Below, piece by piece: positions 1 to 6,789 of a stretch of 41,083 nt of DNA. Source of the DNA: a bacterium (GTDB lineage Bacteria > Bacillota > Clostridia > Oscillospirales > Oscillospiraceae); contig JAHYYS010000011.1 of the NCBI GenBank assembly GCA_019424865.1, positions 1 through 41,083 of the forward strand, given 5' to 3'. Under the pieces are notes generated by a model that was not told where the DNA came from, did no database searches, and saw nothing but the letters and a program-made list of their open reading frames with translations. Both the position numbers and the translations under genes were made by a program. Position 1 is the first letter of the stretch; each line of letters starts with the position of its first letter.

Positions 1-7
1 GGTTTTC

Positions 8-27
8 GGAAGTGTGGCTACACTTCC
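8..27. other. 8-bp hairpin near the window edge
   Basis: GGAAGTGT (8-15) and ACACTTCC (20-27) form a perfect stem around the loop GGCT. No T-tract follows. The surrounding 1-120 holds no gene I can support. Its role is unknown; it may belong to an upstream ICE gene or transcript end outside the window. Confidence 0.4.
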
Positions 28-120
28 TATGCTTGCTACGTTTCTTCTTCTCCGCAAATAAGACGCTCCGAACACGTCCAACTACCCGCCAAACAAGGCT
101 TTTTCGTAAAAAAGCGCAAA

Positions 121-146
121 AAAATAAGAGGGCCTTGCGGCCCTCT
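121..146 (-). terminator. Intrinsic terminator of the Orf9-like repressor gene
   Basis: A perfect 8-bp stem (127-134 with 139-146, loop TTGC) is followed on the minus strand by a T-rich tract (TTATTTTTTT). It lies 27 bases beyond the stop of the minus-strand regulator gene. Confidence 0.85.
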
Positions 147-172
147 GGCTAAACGGAAAACGGAGGATGTTT

Positions 173-541
173 TCACACATCCCCCGTTTCTTTCGCTGAT
201 TGTTCGATTTTCAGCGCCCCGTCGATTGCGCCCTCAATGACTGGTAAATAGTGTTCCGGGCAAAGTTTCAGCTTGTGGCTGACCCGCTGCCGCTGTTCGC
301 TGTCCCCTCGTATGATTTCCGGGTTGAAATACTGCTCCACGGGAAGCCCGCAGACTTTAATAAGCTGGATCACAACCGGGAGGCTGGGGATCGTGCCTTT
401 ATTTTCAATATTGGCAAGATAGCGCCATTCAATTCCCACTATTTCGGCCAGCACCTTGCGCGTCAGGTGCTTTGCTTTCCGCGCAGCTTTCACATCCGCG
501 CCGAAAGTTTCAAAGCCGGGGCAATCTTCAACTTTCGCCAT
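173..541 (-). CDS. XRE-family regulator, Tn916 Orf9-like
   Basis: This 122-residue DNA-binding protein has a helix-turn-helix of the Cro/C1 type at about residues 14-68. The C-terminal 50 residues do not match a domain I recognise. It is transcribed away from all other ICE genes in the window. In Tn916 the equivalent gene (orf9) has the same orientation next to orf7 and is regarded as a regulator of the transfer genes, so a repressor role is inferred. The usual neighbour orf7 is about 4.8 kb away because cargo has entered between them. A weak purine-rich stretch (GGGTGAT) precedes the ATG. A clear terminator follows the gene. Confidence 0.85.
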   Translation of the reverse strand: MAKVEDCPGFETFGADVKAARKAKHLTRKVLAEIVGIEWRYLANIENKGTIPSLPVVIQLIKVCGLPVEQYFNPEIIRGDSEQRQRVSHKLKLCPEHYLPVIEGAIDGALKIEQSAKETGDV

Positions 542-823
542 ATAACATCACCCATTTACATTGTATAGTTCATAGTATCTCGATGAAATGTTGTTATATG
601 CAGGTAAGTTAAATTTTATAATTCATATTTTGTTTGTTGCTTTGTCTGACCAGAAAATTATAATAATATCCGTAGGATTATTGTATAGCCTATATGGTTC
701 TCAATAATGCGATTGAAAATATTGTGTAAATCAAATTTAATTTATGTTTTTACCGAAGGATTTTCTGTTATCTCACGACTACCTTATCAGAAGCAGATAT
801 TGAGCTTCGGAAAGGAGATACCC
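542..823. promoter_or_regulatory. Intergenic control region between Orf9-like gene and cargo operon
   Basis: About 280 bases of AT-rich sequence separate the divergent repressor and ABC transporter genes. It must hold promoters for both, but I see no convincing -35/-10 pair. An imperfect inverted repeat (AATAATATCC ... GGATTATT) lies around 660-682. The frame of the ATPase gene stays open upstream to 707, but it lacks a ribosome site there and those residues do not look like an ABC N-terminus. Confidence 0.4.
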
Positions 824-1672
824 GTGAATACAGAGTTACTTGTCGTAAAGCACTTGAAAAAGTGTTTCGGAAAATCAGAGGTGTTGCATGGGATTGATTT
901 TTCTGTAACCGTTGGTGAAGTGTACGGCTTAGTTGGGCAGAACGGCGCTGGAAAGACCACCCTGCTACGGCTAATTGCTGGACTTATGAAGCCCACGGAT
1001 GGAACGATTGAGTGCCATACCTCGAAAAATTATATTGGCTATATGCCTCAGAGTTGCCGCTTTGATGGGACACAAACGGTTGCCAGCACCATTCGTTTTT
1101 TTTCAGCTTTGAGAAATGCTGATATTCAACACGGTCTGCGGCTATGTAAAAAGTTGGAGTTGGACACCGCCAAACGAGTTAAACATCTTTCTCCCGGCCA
1201 GCAGAAAAAACTTCAAATGGTAATTGCTATGACTGGCGATCCCGATTTCTATATCTTAGATGAACCAACTGCGGGATTAGACCCCAATGCAAGCCATGAA
1301 ATGAACAAATTGATCCAAGAGTTGCACCAACAAGGAAAAAGCATTTTGATTTCGTCGCACATTTTGCAAGATATGGATGATATTTGTACCAATGTCGCCA
1401 TTATGGAAAGTGGACGACTGATATATGATCGTCAGCTTGAAAGCAGCTACATTATCGAAACCAGTACAGTGCCGGATGAACTGTTTACCAAGTTGGCTCA
1501 AAAATTCTCTCTTACCAGCAATCAGGAACGAACTTTGCTTCATGCGAAAACAGATCGGAAGGGTATTGCCGCTCTCATTGGGGCACTTACTTCAAATTCG
1601 GTTTTGGTTTATGAAGCAGTACATTCCAATGTCAAGAATGTGGTTCAGGAACAGTTACACTTGAACAATTAG
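824..1672 (+). CDS. ABC transporter ATP-binding protein (cargo)
   Basis: This is the ATP-hydrolysing subunit of an ABC-2 type exporter, acting at the membrane with the permease encoded 11 bases downstream. Visible motifs are Walker A GQNGAGKT (residues 38-45), Q-loop YMPQ, signature LSPGQQ, Walker B with ILDEPTAGLDP, and the H-loop SSH. About 80 residues follow the ATPase core, as in BcrA/YxlF-like drug-export ATPases. I chose the GTG at 824 because AAAGGAG lies at the correct distance and the ABC fold begins directly after it. A longer in-frame reading from 707 lacks a ribosome site. The substrate is unknown. Peptide or antibiotic self-protection is typical of the family but not shown here. 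Confidence 0.9.
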   Translation: MNTELLVVKHLKKCFGKSEVLHGIDFSVTVGEVYGLVGQNGAGKTTLLRLIAGLMKPTDGTIECHTSKNYIGYMPQSCRFDGTQTVASTIRFFSALRNADIQHGLRLCKKLELDTAKRVKHLSPGQQKKLQMVIAMTGDPDFYILDEPTAGLDPNASHEMNKLIQELHQQGKSILISSHILQDMDDICTNVAIMESGRLIYDRQLESSYIIETSTVPDELFTKLAQKFSLTSNQERTLLHAKTDRKGIAALIGALTSNSVLVYEAVHSNVKNVVQEQLHLNN

Positions 1673-1683
1673 GAGGAGTTGAT

Positions 1684-2457
1684 ATGAAGCCTGTTACAAA
1701 ATTGATGTGCCGCGACTTAAAGCGGGCCTTTGGTCTGCGAACATTGGGAATTTGGGTGGTCATGGCACTCTTTACCATCTATTTCTTTTTCTTCTCCAAT
1801 GGACGCCGGGAATTGGTAGAGAATAACCGGCTTGAATATATGTCCCTTTTTCTGCCTTTAATTATTTTTGGCGCATGGGCAGTTATGGCAGTATTCTTTG
1901 ATCTTATATCCGCCGACCGTGAACGGAATGTGCTGGATTGCATTTTGTGTTCTGGAACGACCAAAAAGCACGTTTTCATGGCAAAGATCATTGCCACAGC
2001 CATTGTTTCTCTCGCCCTGTCTTTTATCTATCTTGCGCCAATTACGATTATAGTTACCTGTTTGAGCAGCGCAGAAAAGGCCGCAATGATTGGCAAATAT
2101 CTTTTGCCGCTTTGGGGATTTATCATGGTATTTGCAGCTTTAGGGCTGATGATCTCCGTGTTTGCCAGATCTTCTAAGGCAGCTATGATTTGGAGCTTGG
2201 CAAGCGGGCTTGTGCTTATGCCTCGTTTCTTTGTCCTTATCCCGGAGGGCATCGGGAAGGTGCTAAACCTTTCTCCGCAAACGCTAGAGAAAATCAGCAT
2301 GGTTTCGCCGGGAATTATGATGGAAGCACTTTCTAACCCCAATAATACTTCAAGTTGGACAACAGCCGTGGCTGGATTTACAATAGGTATTGTTGTGCTT
2401 TTTGGAATTGCTTATATGGCTTTCAAAAATCAGGATGAATACAATTACGGCGAGTAA
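1684..2457 (+). CDS. ABC-2 type transporter permease (cargo)
   Basis: This 257-residue integral membrane protein has about six hydrophobic spans: one near residues 20-40, one near 60-75, and four between 100 and 250. This is the usual topology of ABC-2 permeases that pair with a separate ATPase. It follows the ATPase gene after 11 bases, with AGGAGG placed before its ATG, so the two should be made together as a 2+2 transporter. A cytoplasmic loop with several charged residues (SADRERN) follows the second span. The transported compound cannot be read from the sequence. Confidence 0.88.
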   Translation: MKPVTKLMCRDLKRAFGLRTLGIWVVMALFTIYFFFFSNGRRELVENNRLEYMSLFLPLIIFGAWAVMAVFFDLISADRERNVLDCILCSGTTKKHVFMAKIIATAIVSLALSFIYLAPITIIVTCLSSAEKAAMIGKYLLPLWGFIMVFAALGLMISVFARSSKAAMIWSLASGLVLMPRFFVLIPEGIGKVLNLSPQTLEKISMVSPGIMMEALSNPNNTSSWTTAVAGFTIGIVVLFGIAYMAFKNQDEYNYGE

Positions 2458-2469
2458 GGAGGTAATACC

Positions 2470-2877
2470 ATGAAGGTTTTTAAGAAATTATCCTCTCTCC
2501 TGCTGATCGCAGCATTGGCTATGGCGCTTATGGCTGGCTGCGGACAGCAAAATACGGTTGAGAGTTTTGTTGTGTCGAACTCTCCCTTTGAGGAAAAAGC
2601 CGACATAGAGGACGCAACGCAGCCGGAAAAAGTGTCCGAAAATGAAACGGTGTATGCCAGTGTATATTTCATTGAGTCCCCGAAAGGCATGGAATACACA
2701 GCAAAATGGTATTTGGATGGCACAGAAATAAAGACAGATGTTCAGGAAACCACAACGGACATGGCCGGAGTGATTGTCTACTCTTTAGAGGCAGATCAAG
2801 TGGCCGCCGGAACCTTAAAATTTGAAATCATATACAACGACGATATTCTTTGTTCACAGGAACTTATCGTCGAATGA
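2470..2877 (+). CDS. Small lipoprotein (cargo)
   Basis: This 135-residue secreted lipoprotein has a basic start, a hydrophobic stretch and a lipobox LMAGC with the lipidated Cys at residue 24. The mature part is acidic. The last 80 residues read like a beta-sandwich (alternating hydrophobics, with a motif around KWYLDG), similar to small extracellular domains that bind ligands or partner proteins. A strong GGAGG site lies before the ATG, 12 bases after the permease stop. Placed between the exporter and the sigma factor gene, it could be a sensor or an accessory protein of the transporter. That is inference; I recognise no named family. Confidence 0.8.
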   Translation: MKVFKKLSSLLLIAALAMALMAGCGQQNTVESFVVSNSPFEEKADIEDATQPEKVSENETVYASVYFIESPKGMEYTAKWYLDGTEIKTDVQETTTDMAGVIVYSLEADQVAAGTLKFEIIYNDDILCSQELIVE

Positions 2878-2880
2878 GGT

Positions 2881-3414
2881 ATGAGTATGGCCGGAAACAC
2901 AGAGCAGAAGTTTATTTCCATCTACAAGGCTTATGTAGATGAAATATACCAATACATTTTTCTGCGAACTGGCTTTGATGTTTCTCTTGCCGAGGATTTA
3001 ACACAGGACATCTTTCTTGAGGTTTACAAGAGCATAAATGGATTCCGGGGACTTTGTTCGGAAAGGACATGGGTATTTAAGATAGCGAAAAATAAGCTAT
3101 TCGACTTTTACAGAAAGCAATATAGCCAGCCGTCCGATACCATCCCCATTGATGACAATTTGATCGAGCAGATCAGCGATTACAACCAAGACTTAGAAGA
3201 ATATCTGCAAACGACCTATGAAAGTCAACGTGTTAGAGAATGTCTACGCCAGTTACCACAGCAATATAAAATTGTTTTGCTTCTCAAATACACCGAAGAA
3301 AAGCGTGTAAAAGAGATTGCCCAAATTCTTGATAGATCACCGAAATCCGTAGAGAGTATGTTGCAGCGGGCCAGAGGTGCATTTATCAGCCTATATGGAA
3401 AGGAGGAAAAGTAA
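2881..3414 (+). CDS. ECF-type RNA polymerase sigma factor (cargo)
   Basis: This 177-residue sigma-70 family protein has two conserved regions. Region 2 is near residues 10-80 (AEDLTQDIFLEVYKSINGFRG and a WVFKIAKNKLFDFYRK stretch). Region 4 is near 120-170 (LRQLPQQYKIVLLL, then the helix-turn-helix around VKEIAQILDRSPKSVESML). It should direct RNA polymerase to a small set of promoters, perhaps its own operon. The stop of the lipoprotein gene is 3 bases upstream. ATG 2881 and ATG 2887 are both possible starts; the GAGGT site at 2876-2880 favours 2887. It overlaps the next gene by one base, as is common for ECF sigma/anti-sigma pairs. Confidence 0.9.
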   Translation: MSMAGNTEQKFISIYKAYVDEIYQYIFLRTGFDVSLAEDLTQDIFLEVYKSINGFRGLCSERTWVFKIAKNKLFDFYRKQYSQPSDTIPIDDNLIEQISDYNQDLEEYLQTTYESQRVRECLRQLPQQYKIVLLLKYTEEKRVKEIAQILDRSPKSVESMLQRARGAFISLYGKEEK

Positions 3415-3683
3415 TGCCCATTAACCACGATCCTTTGCAAAAGGCATTTGAAACCATTAAGGACGCCGAAGCTCCATCTGAACAGCAGAAAGAAAAGATG
3501 CTTCACATCGTGCTTGCCCAAGCCCACCAGAACGAAATTACTTTGAGAGAAAAAATTTGCAGGTTTGTTTCGATTTATCCGTGGAGGGTTGCATTTGGCA
3601 TTTCTTCTTTGCAGGCAGTAGCTTTTACTTTGATTTTCGGAACTCGTTACACCAATATGTTCCTTAGTTTCTTTGGAGGTTAA
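3414..3683 (+). CDS. Small single-span protein, possible anti-sigma factor
   Basis: This 89-residue protein has a charged N-terminal part (about 1-50) and a single hydrophobic span near residues 56-78. Its ATG shares one base with the stop of the sigma factor gene, so translation is probably coupled. Position, size and topology fit a membrane-anchored anti-sigma factor, but no zinc-binding HxxxCxxC motif of the ZAS family is present. The call therefore rests on context. Confidence 0.6.
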   Translation: MPINHDPLQKAFETIKDAEAPSEQQKEKMLHIVLAQAHQNEITLREKICRFVSIYPWRVAFGISSLQAVAFTLIFGTRYTNMFLSFFGG

Positions 3684-3690
3684 TAGCATT

Positions 3691-4251
3691 ATGTCGTATT
3701 TTCTTGAAGCCCTCAACAGGCCGAGTAATGCTTATCATAAGCGATATAAAGGCATTGCGTGGCTGCTTGTGGCTATAACGATACTGATTGTTACTGTGCT
3801 GGATTCGCTTTTGCGAAAGGTAGCAGATACCAGCTTTCAAATCGATGGCCCACAGCTCTTAAAAACTATTGTGTTAGGTGTCGCAAGCTATTTGCTCATT
3901 TGCACGGTAATGTGGCTGGTTTGTAAATGCTTTGGCAGCAAGACCAACATCCAATCCTATATCCAAACATGGGGAATTTCATTTTTCCCCAATATCATCT
4001 GTTCAATCGTAGTTGCCATTACAGAAGTATATTTCTATTTGTTTTGGAACAGTACCCTATGGGGAATGGTGTTGAGTGCCATTTTTGTGGGCGTTCTGAT
4101 TTGGAAAATTATCCTCTATATACTGTTCTTGCGGGAAGTTGCGGGGCTGGCAAAGGCAAGGCTCTTAGGTGCTTTTGTAGTAATTGCCATTCTGATTGCA
4201 GCTATGGCCGCTCTGAACGGCTATGTTGGATTGAAAACGCCTATTCTATAA
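3691..4251 (+). CDS. Yip1-like integral membrane protein (cargo)
   Basis: This is a 186-residue protein with about five hydrophobic spans, resembling the YIP1/DUF1282 group of bacterial membrane proteins. I chose ATG 3691 because GGAGGT lies 9 bases before it. The in-frame reading can be extended to 3673, but that lies inside the previous gene. It follows the putative anti-sigma gene after 7 bases. The last ~100 bases recur in diverged form at 4733-4838 after the Nudix gene. Its molecular role is unknown. In bacteria such proteins often sit beside transporters and ECF regulators. Confidence 0.7.
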   Translation: MSYFLEALNRPSNAYHKRYKGIAWLLVAITILIVTVLDSLLRKVADTSFQIDGPQLLKTIVLGVASYLLICTVMWLVCKCFGSKTNIQSYIQTWGISFFPNIICSIVVAITEVYFYLFWNSTLWGMVLSAIFVGVLIWKIILYILFLREVAGLAKARLLGAFVVIAILIAAMAALNGYVGLKTPIL

Positions 4252-4253
4252 GT
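4151..4253 (+). repeat. Direct repeat, copy 1 (3' end of the Yip1-like gene)
   Basis: This segment recurs at 4733-4838. By eye there are about 12 differences, including three single-base indels, over roughly 105 positions. A second short match follows both copies (TGAACTGATCTG near 4269 and TGAACTGACCTG near 4838). Copy 1 is the intact coding end of the Yip1-like gene. Confidence 0.9.
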
Positions 4254-4311
4254 GCTAATCACTATCTATGAACTGATCTGACATACAACAGCTTGTAATA
4301 GGAACAGACAA

Positions 4312-4749
4312 ATGGAATTGACAATTTATCCTTTTAATTCTTTTAACAGCTATTTTTCGGCTGATATTATGGCAATGTATAAAGGAAAATGGGTATTTTG
4401 CAAGCACAAAAACCGTACAACTTGGGAACACCCCAGCGGATGGATTGAGGAAGGCGAAGCCCCCTTAGAAGCCGCCAAAAGAGAGTTGTTTGAAGAAACC
4501 GGGGCTGTGGAATTTAAGATAGAGCCATTGTTTGATTACTATATTGATATGGAATTAAACGGTTTTCACTATAAAGGGAATGGTCAAGTTTACTTTGCCA
4601 CAATTTATTCTTTTGGCGCAATTCCACCTTATAGCGAAATGGGAGAGATTTGCTTATTTGATACACCACCAGACAACTTAACATATCCCATCTTAAAAGA
4701 GTATTTCCCAATCGCAGAAAAGAAAATGCAAGCAAAGCAAGGCTTTTAG
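4312..4749 (+). CDS. Nudix hydrolase (cargo)
   Basis: This 145-residue protein has a complete Nudix box: G43, then E49, R57-E58-L59, E61-E62 and G64, which fits GX5EX7REUXEEXG. Such enzymes cut nucleoside diphosphates linked to another group, using Mg2+ bound by the glutamates. The substrate cannot be told. The gene lies between two copies of the Yip1-like 3' end, and its last codons run into the second copy, where its TAG stop is formed. The C-terminus may therefore be slightly altered relative to its ancestor. The ribosome site (AGGAAC) is weak. Confidence 0.9.
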   Translation: MELTIYPFNSFNSYFSADIMAMYKGKWVFCKHKNRTTWEHPSGWIEEGEAPLEAAKRELFEETGAVEFKIEPLFDYYIDMELNGFHYKGNGQVYFATIYSFGAIPPYSEMGEICLFDTPPDNLTYPILKEYFPIAEKKMQAKQGF

Positions 4750-4838
4750 GCGCTTTTGTAATAATTGCTATTCTAATTGCAGCTATGGCCGCTCTGAACG
4801 GCTAATGCTGGATTAAAAAACACCTATTCTATAAATGT
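4733..4838 (+). repeat. Direct repeat, copy 2 (decayed Yip1-like 3' end)
   Basis: This is the second copy of the segment at 4151-4253. Read in the Yip1 frame from about 4746 it gives a hydrophobic C-terminus very like copy 1 (LGAFVIIAILIAAMAALNG), then an early TAA caused by one inserted base. It looks like a non-functional remnant left when the Nudix gene was inserted or when this end was duplicated. Confidence 0.85.
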
Positions 4839-4853
4839 GAACTGACCTGCCGG

Positions 4854-4880
4854 ACGACGGCAAAAGAAAAAAGCCGTCGT
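4854..4880 (+). other. 8-bp hairpin after the cargo operon
   Basis: ACGACGGC (4854-4861) pairs with GCCGTCGT (4873-4880) around an A-rich 11-base loop. No T-tract follows, so it is not by itself a good terminator. It lies just ahead of the stronger hairpin at 4913. Confidence 0.5.
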
Positions 4881-4912
4881 ACAGCAGCCCATTTGACACG
4901 CCCATACTATCC

Positions 4913-4951
4913 AGCGGCGGCTTTGAACAATCAAGGCCGCCGCTTTCTTTT
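4913..4951 (+). terminator. Intrinsic terminator of the cargo operon
   Basis: AGCGGCGGC (4913-4921) pairs with GCCGCCGCT (4936-4944) and is followed by TTCTTTT. This should end transcription from the cargo genes before the ICE backbone resumes. Confidence 0.8.
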
Positions 4952-4990
4952 GCCCGGTTCCAAGATCGGCGGCCCACGAAGGGAGCCGCC

Positions 4991-5089
4991 ATGCTGATAC
5001 GACTTGCTATTCAACGGAATAACTTCTCAAAAAAAGCCTGTACCCAGCATGGAACAGCTCCGGCCAACAATATGAACTATACCATGTAA
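4991..5089 (+). CDS. 32-residue putative leader peptide
   Basis: This short frame begins with ATG at 4991, 6 bases after AAGGGAG, and ends with TAA at 5087. The peptide starts MLIRLAIQRNNF, is basic, and resembles no protein I know. A terminator begins 23 bases after its stop, and the next gene is the Orf7-like sigma factor. It is either a regulatory leader whose translation controls read-through, or a chance frame. The ribosome site and position favour the first. Confidence 0.45.
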   Translation: MLIRLAIQRNNFSKKACTQHGTAPANNMNYTM

Positions 5090-5111
5090 GAAAACTGCAT
5101 ATCGCTTTTAT

Positions 5112-5148
5112 TTCGCCCGGAGGGTCTACGACCTGTCGGGCGAATTTT
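5112..5148 (+). terminator. Intrinsic terminator or attenuator upstream of the Orf7-like gene
   Basis: TTCGCCCG (5112-5119) pairs with CGGGCGAA (5137-5144) and is followed by TTTT. It lies between the 32-codon frame and the Orf7-like gene, so polymerase must pass it to reach the regulators and possibly xis-int. Confidence 0.7.
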
Positions 5149-5300
5149 GTCGTTTCCTGCGGCCCGCGCCACCGCCCAAAACTTTTTCAAAAAACATTTC
5201 CCAAAAGTGGCGTTTACCGGGTAGCTCACGGCCTTTCAAAAGTAACTTTGGCGGAAAGGGAGAGAACCACCGAAATCCCCCACAGAAAGGGGGTGAAAAG

Positions 5301-5735
5301 ATGGATACGATCCCCCGCAATGACTTTATTCTTCGGAACCGCTATGACGCTTTCTGCAAGGCGGTACTCCGCAATGAGGCCAAAGATTATCTGCGTGAGA
5401 TGGGACGGCAGCGCGAACGTGAAAAGTCGCTGGACGCCCTGACACAGCAGGAATTGGACAAGCTCTCCACCGTGGATCATTACCCCAGCGACAGCTTTGT
5501 GTTTAGCTCTCATGGGTGCGATTTACATATTGACAACGAGCTTGTGGCCGAGGCTTTCGCCAGTCTGCCGGAGCAGGAGCAAAGCATTTTGATCCTGCAC
5601 TGTGTTCTGGATATGGCCGACGGAGAAATCGGCAGCCTCATGGGAATGTCCCGCAGCGCCGTACAGCGCCACAGGACAAGCACTCTGAAACAGTTGCGCG
5701 TGAAACTGATGGCGTTAATGCCGGGAGGGAGGTAA
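5301..5735 (+). CDS. Sigma-70-like regulator, Tn916 Orf7-like
   Basis: This 144-residue protein has a C-terminal sigma region-4 helix-turn-helix (about residues 90-138). It includes LPEQEQSILILHCVLDMADGEIGSLMGMSRSAVQRH, with the usual recognition helix near its end. The N-terminal half is charged and less conserved, as in Tn916 Orf7, which drives expression of the transfer and excision genes. The ATG at 5301 follows AAGGGGG. It is 6 bases from the Orf8-like gene, so the two form an operon. Its position next to the leader and terminator suggests that its level decides when the ICE moves. Confidence 0.88.
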   Translation: MDTIPRNDFILRNRYDAFCKAVLRNEAKDYLREMGRQREREKSLDALTQQELDKLSTVDHYPSDSFVFSSHGCDLHIDNELVAEAFASLPEQEQSILILHCVLDMADGEIGSLMGMSRSAVQRHRTSTLKQLRVKLMALMPGGR

Positions 5736-5741
5736 ACGCGG

Positions 5742-5981
5742 ATGAAGCAACCCACATTCAACGGCAGGGAGCTTCTGGCCCTTTCGGTGATGGAAGCTGC
5801 CCACGCTGGGGACGCAATGGCTATGGAACAAGTGCTGCGGTATTATGAGAGCTACATAAACAAGCTCTGCACCCGCACCTTGTACGACAGCAACGGTTTC
5901 CCTTATGTATGCGTGGACGAGTACATGAAGCGCCGTCTGGAAATCAAGCTCATTCATGCCATCATTGTTGCGTTAAAGTAA
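5742..5981 (+). CDS. Small helix-turn-helix protein, Tn916 Orf8-like
   Basis: This 79-residue protein follows the Orf7 homologue and resembles the HTH_16-type Orf8 of Tn916-family elements, with a core around ALSVMEAAHAGDAMAMEQVLRYYESYINKL. GGGAGG ends just before its ATG. In Tn916, Orf7 and Orf8 work together as activators of transfer functions. The same role is inferred here from order and size. Confidence 0.85.
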   Translation: MKQPTFNGRELLALSVMEAAHAGDAMAMEQVLRYYESYINKLCTRTLYDSNGFPYVCVDEYMKRRLEIKLIHAIIVALK

Positions 5982-6415
5982 CAACCCGGCCACGGTAACG
6001 GAAATGTCTTTACTTCTTCCTTTCCACGTTTCCGCCGATCCGCTGGCCGCAGGCTTGTACCTTGACAAATATGCCCGCAAGATAACGGCGGCGCATCATA
6101 GGGCAGCGGACACATTCTGCAACTTCCGCATCGGCGTGGTGCGCCATGACCTCATATCCTATGAGAGAGCGAGAACCACCGGGCCGAGGGCAAGGCAGCT
6201 CTCAAACAGCGGAGGTAGCGACAATGATACTCCCTTATAGCTAAACGAGGCCCCATGTTTGGGTGCTTCCAAGTCCGAGCGTTAAAAGCGTCGCAGGCAA
6301 TAGGTAGGGCCGCGTGAGAACCACGCGGGGGTGAGATTCCCGTGGAGCTGCGCCAACAGCCGTCCGTACTGCCCATTTCCTTTTTTATTCTACAATGAAA
6401 GGGAGGAAAATCAGA
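5982..6415 (+). promoter_or_regulatory. Structured region between the Orf8-like gene and xis
   Basis: No convincing protein gene lies in these 430 bases. A 78-codon frame at 6004-6240 lacks a ribosome site and resembles nothing. A six-codon frame (6224-6244, MILPYS) has a strong GGAGGT 7 bases before its ATG. After it, hairpin CCGCGTG/CACGCGG (6310-6316 with 6322-6328) competes with CCAC/GTGG (6321-6324 with 6342-6345). A T6 run (6381-6386) precedes xis but no good stem touches it. This could be a regulatory leader for xis-int. Confidence 0.4.
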
Positions 6416-6622
6416 ATGGGCGGCGAAACAAGGGTACAGGTAAAAAATAAGTTTTGCCTTACCATTGATGAAGCATCGGAGTATTTCAACATTGGAGAAA
6501 AGAAGTTGCGGCAGATTGTCGCTGATAATATAAACTCTGGTTTTGTTATTCAGAACGGGGTAAAAATCCTTATTAAGCGGAAGCGATTCGAGGATTATTT
6601 GGAAGAAATGACCGCATTATAA
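6416..6622 (+). CDS. xis: Excisionase, Tn916 Xis family
   Basis: This 68-residue DNA-binding and bending protein works with the integrase to cut the element out of the chromosome. The stretch LTIDEASEYFNIGEKKLRQI parallels the helix-turn-helix of Tn916 Xis (LTIEEASKYFRIGENKLR). The length almost equals the 67 residues of that protein. I chose ATG 6416 because GGGAGG precedes it and the Xis similarity starts there; an upstream in-frame ATG at 6395 would put the ribosome site inside the gene. The integrase gene follows after 167 bases. Confidence 0.93.
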   Translation: MGGETRVQVKNKFCLTIDEASEYFNIGEKKLRQIVADNINSGFVIQNGVKILIKRKRFEDYLEEMTAL

Positions 6623-6789
6623 TCTTGCGGTTGTGGGTGAACTATGGGGTGAGTAGCATCACCGAACATTCATATTGGCATATCTCTGTTACGGGTGCTG
6701 CTTGATGTAGAAAATGAGCTTCGACTATGATATACTAACACTATATCGTTGTTGAGGCTCTTTTTGTGCGATACGAAAGGAGCATCGAA

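Larger units (their letters stand above)
4968..5300 (+). promoter_or_regulatory. Leader region ahead of the Orf7-like gene
   Basis: This gene-poor stretch has three parts. A small hairpin (4968-4973 with 4985-4990) carries a ribosome site, AAGGGAG, in its loop. A 32-codon reading frame (4991-5089) follows, then an intrinsic terminator (5112-5148). Just before the Orf7-like ATG, CCCCC (5277-5281) can pair with GGGGG (5289-5293), which would mask that gene's ribosome site. The layout resembles transcription attenuation by a leader peptide, as described for the tet(M) leader of Tn916. This reading is inference. Confidence 0.5.
5262..6324 (+). repeat. Nine-base motif GAGAACCAC, three exact copies
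   Basis: GAGAACCAC occurs at 5262-5270, 6171-6179 and 6316-6324, all on the plus strand and in non-coding or doubtful sequence around the orf7-orf8-xis genes. Copies 1 and 3 both have a G-rich GGGGGTGA a little downstream. They could be protein-binding sites or parts of repeated RNA structures. Confidence 0.6.

Noticed and set aside
707..823. N-terminal extension of the cargo ATPase
   Set aside because: In frame but without a ribosome site, and unlike ABC ATPases; GTG 824 has a proper site and starts the conserved fold.
5126..5513. Minus-strand frames in the leader and over the Orf7-like gene
   Set aside because: No ribosome sites; they run across a terminator and a supported gene.
6004..6240. 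78-codon frame between the Orf8-like gene and xis
   Set aside because: No ribosome site, composition typical of chance coding, and it contains the GAGAACCAC motif; kept as regulatory sequence. Conservation in related elements could reverse this.
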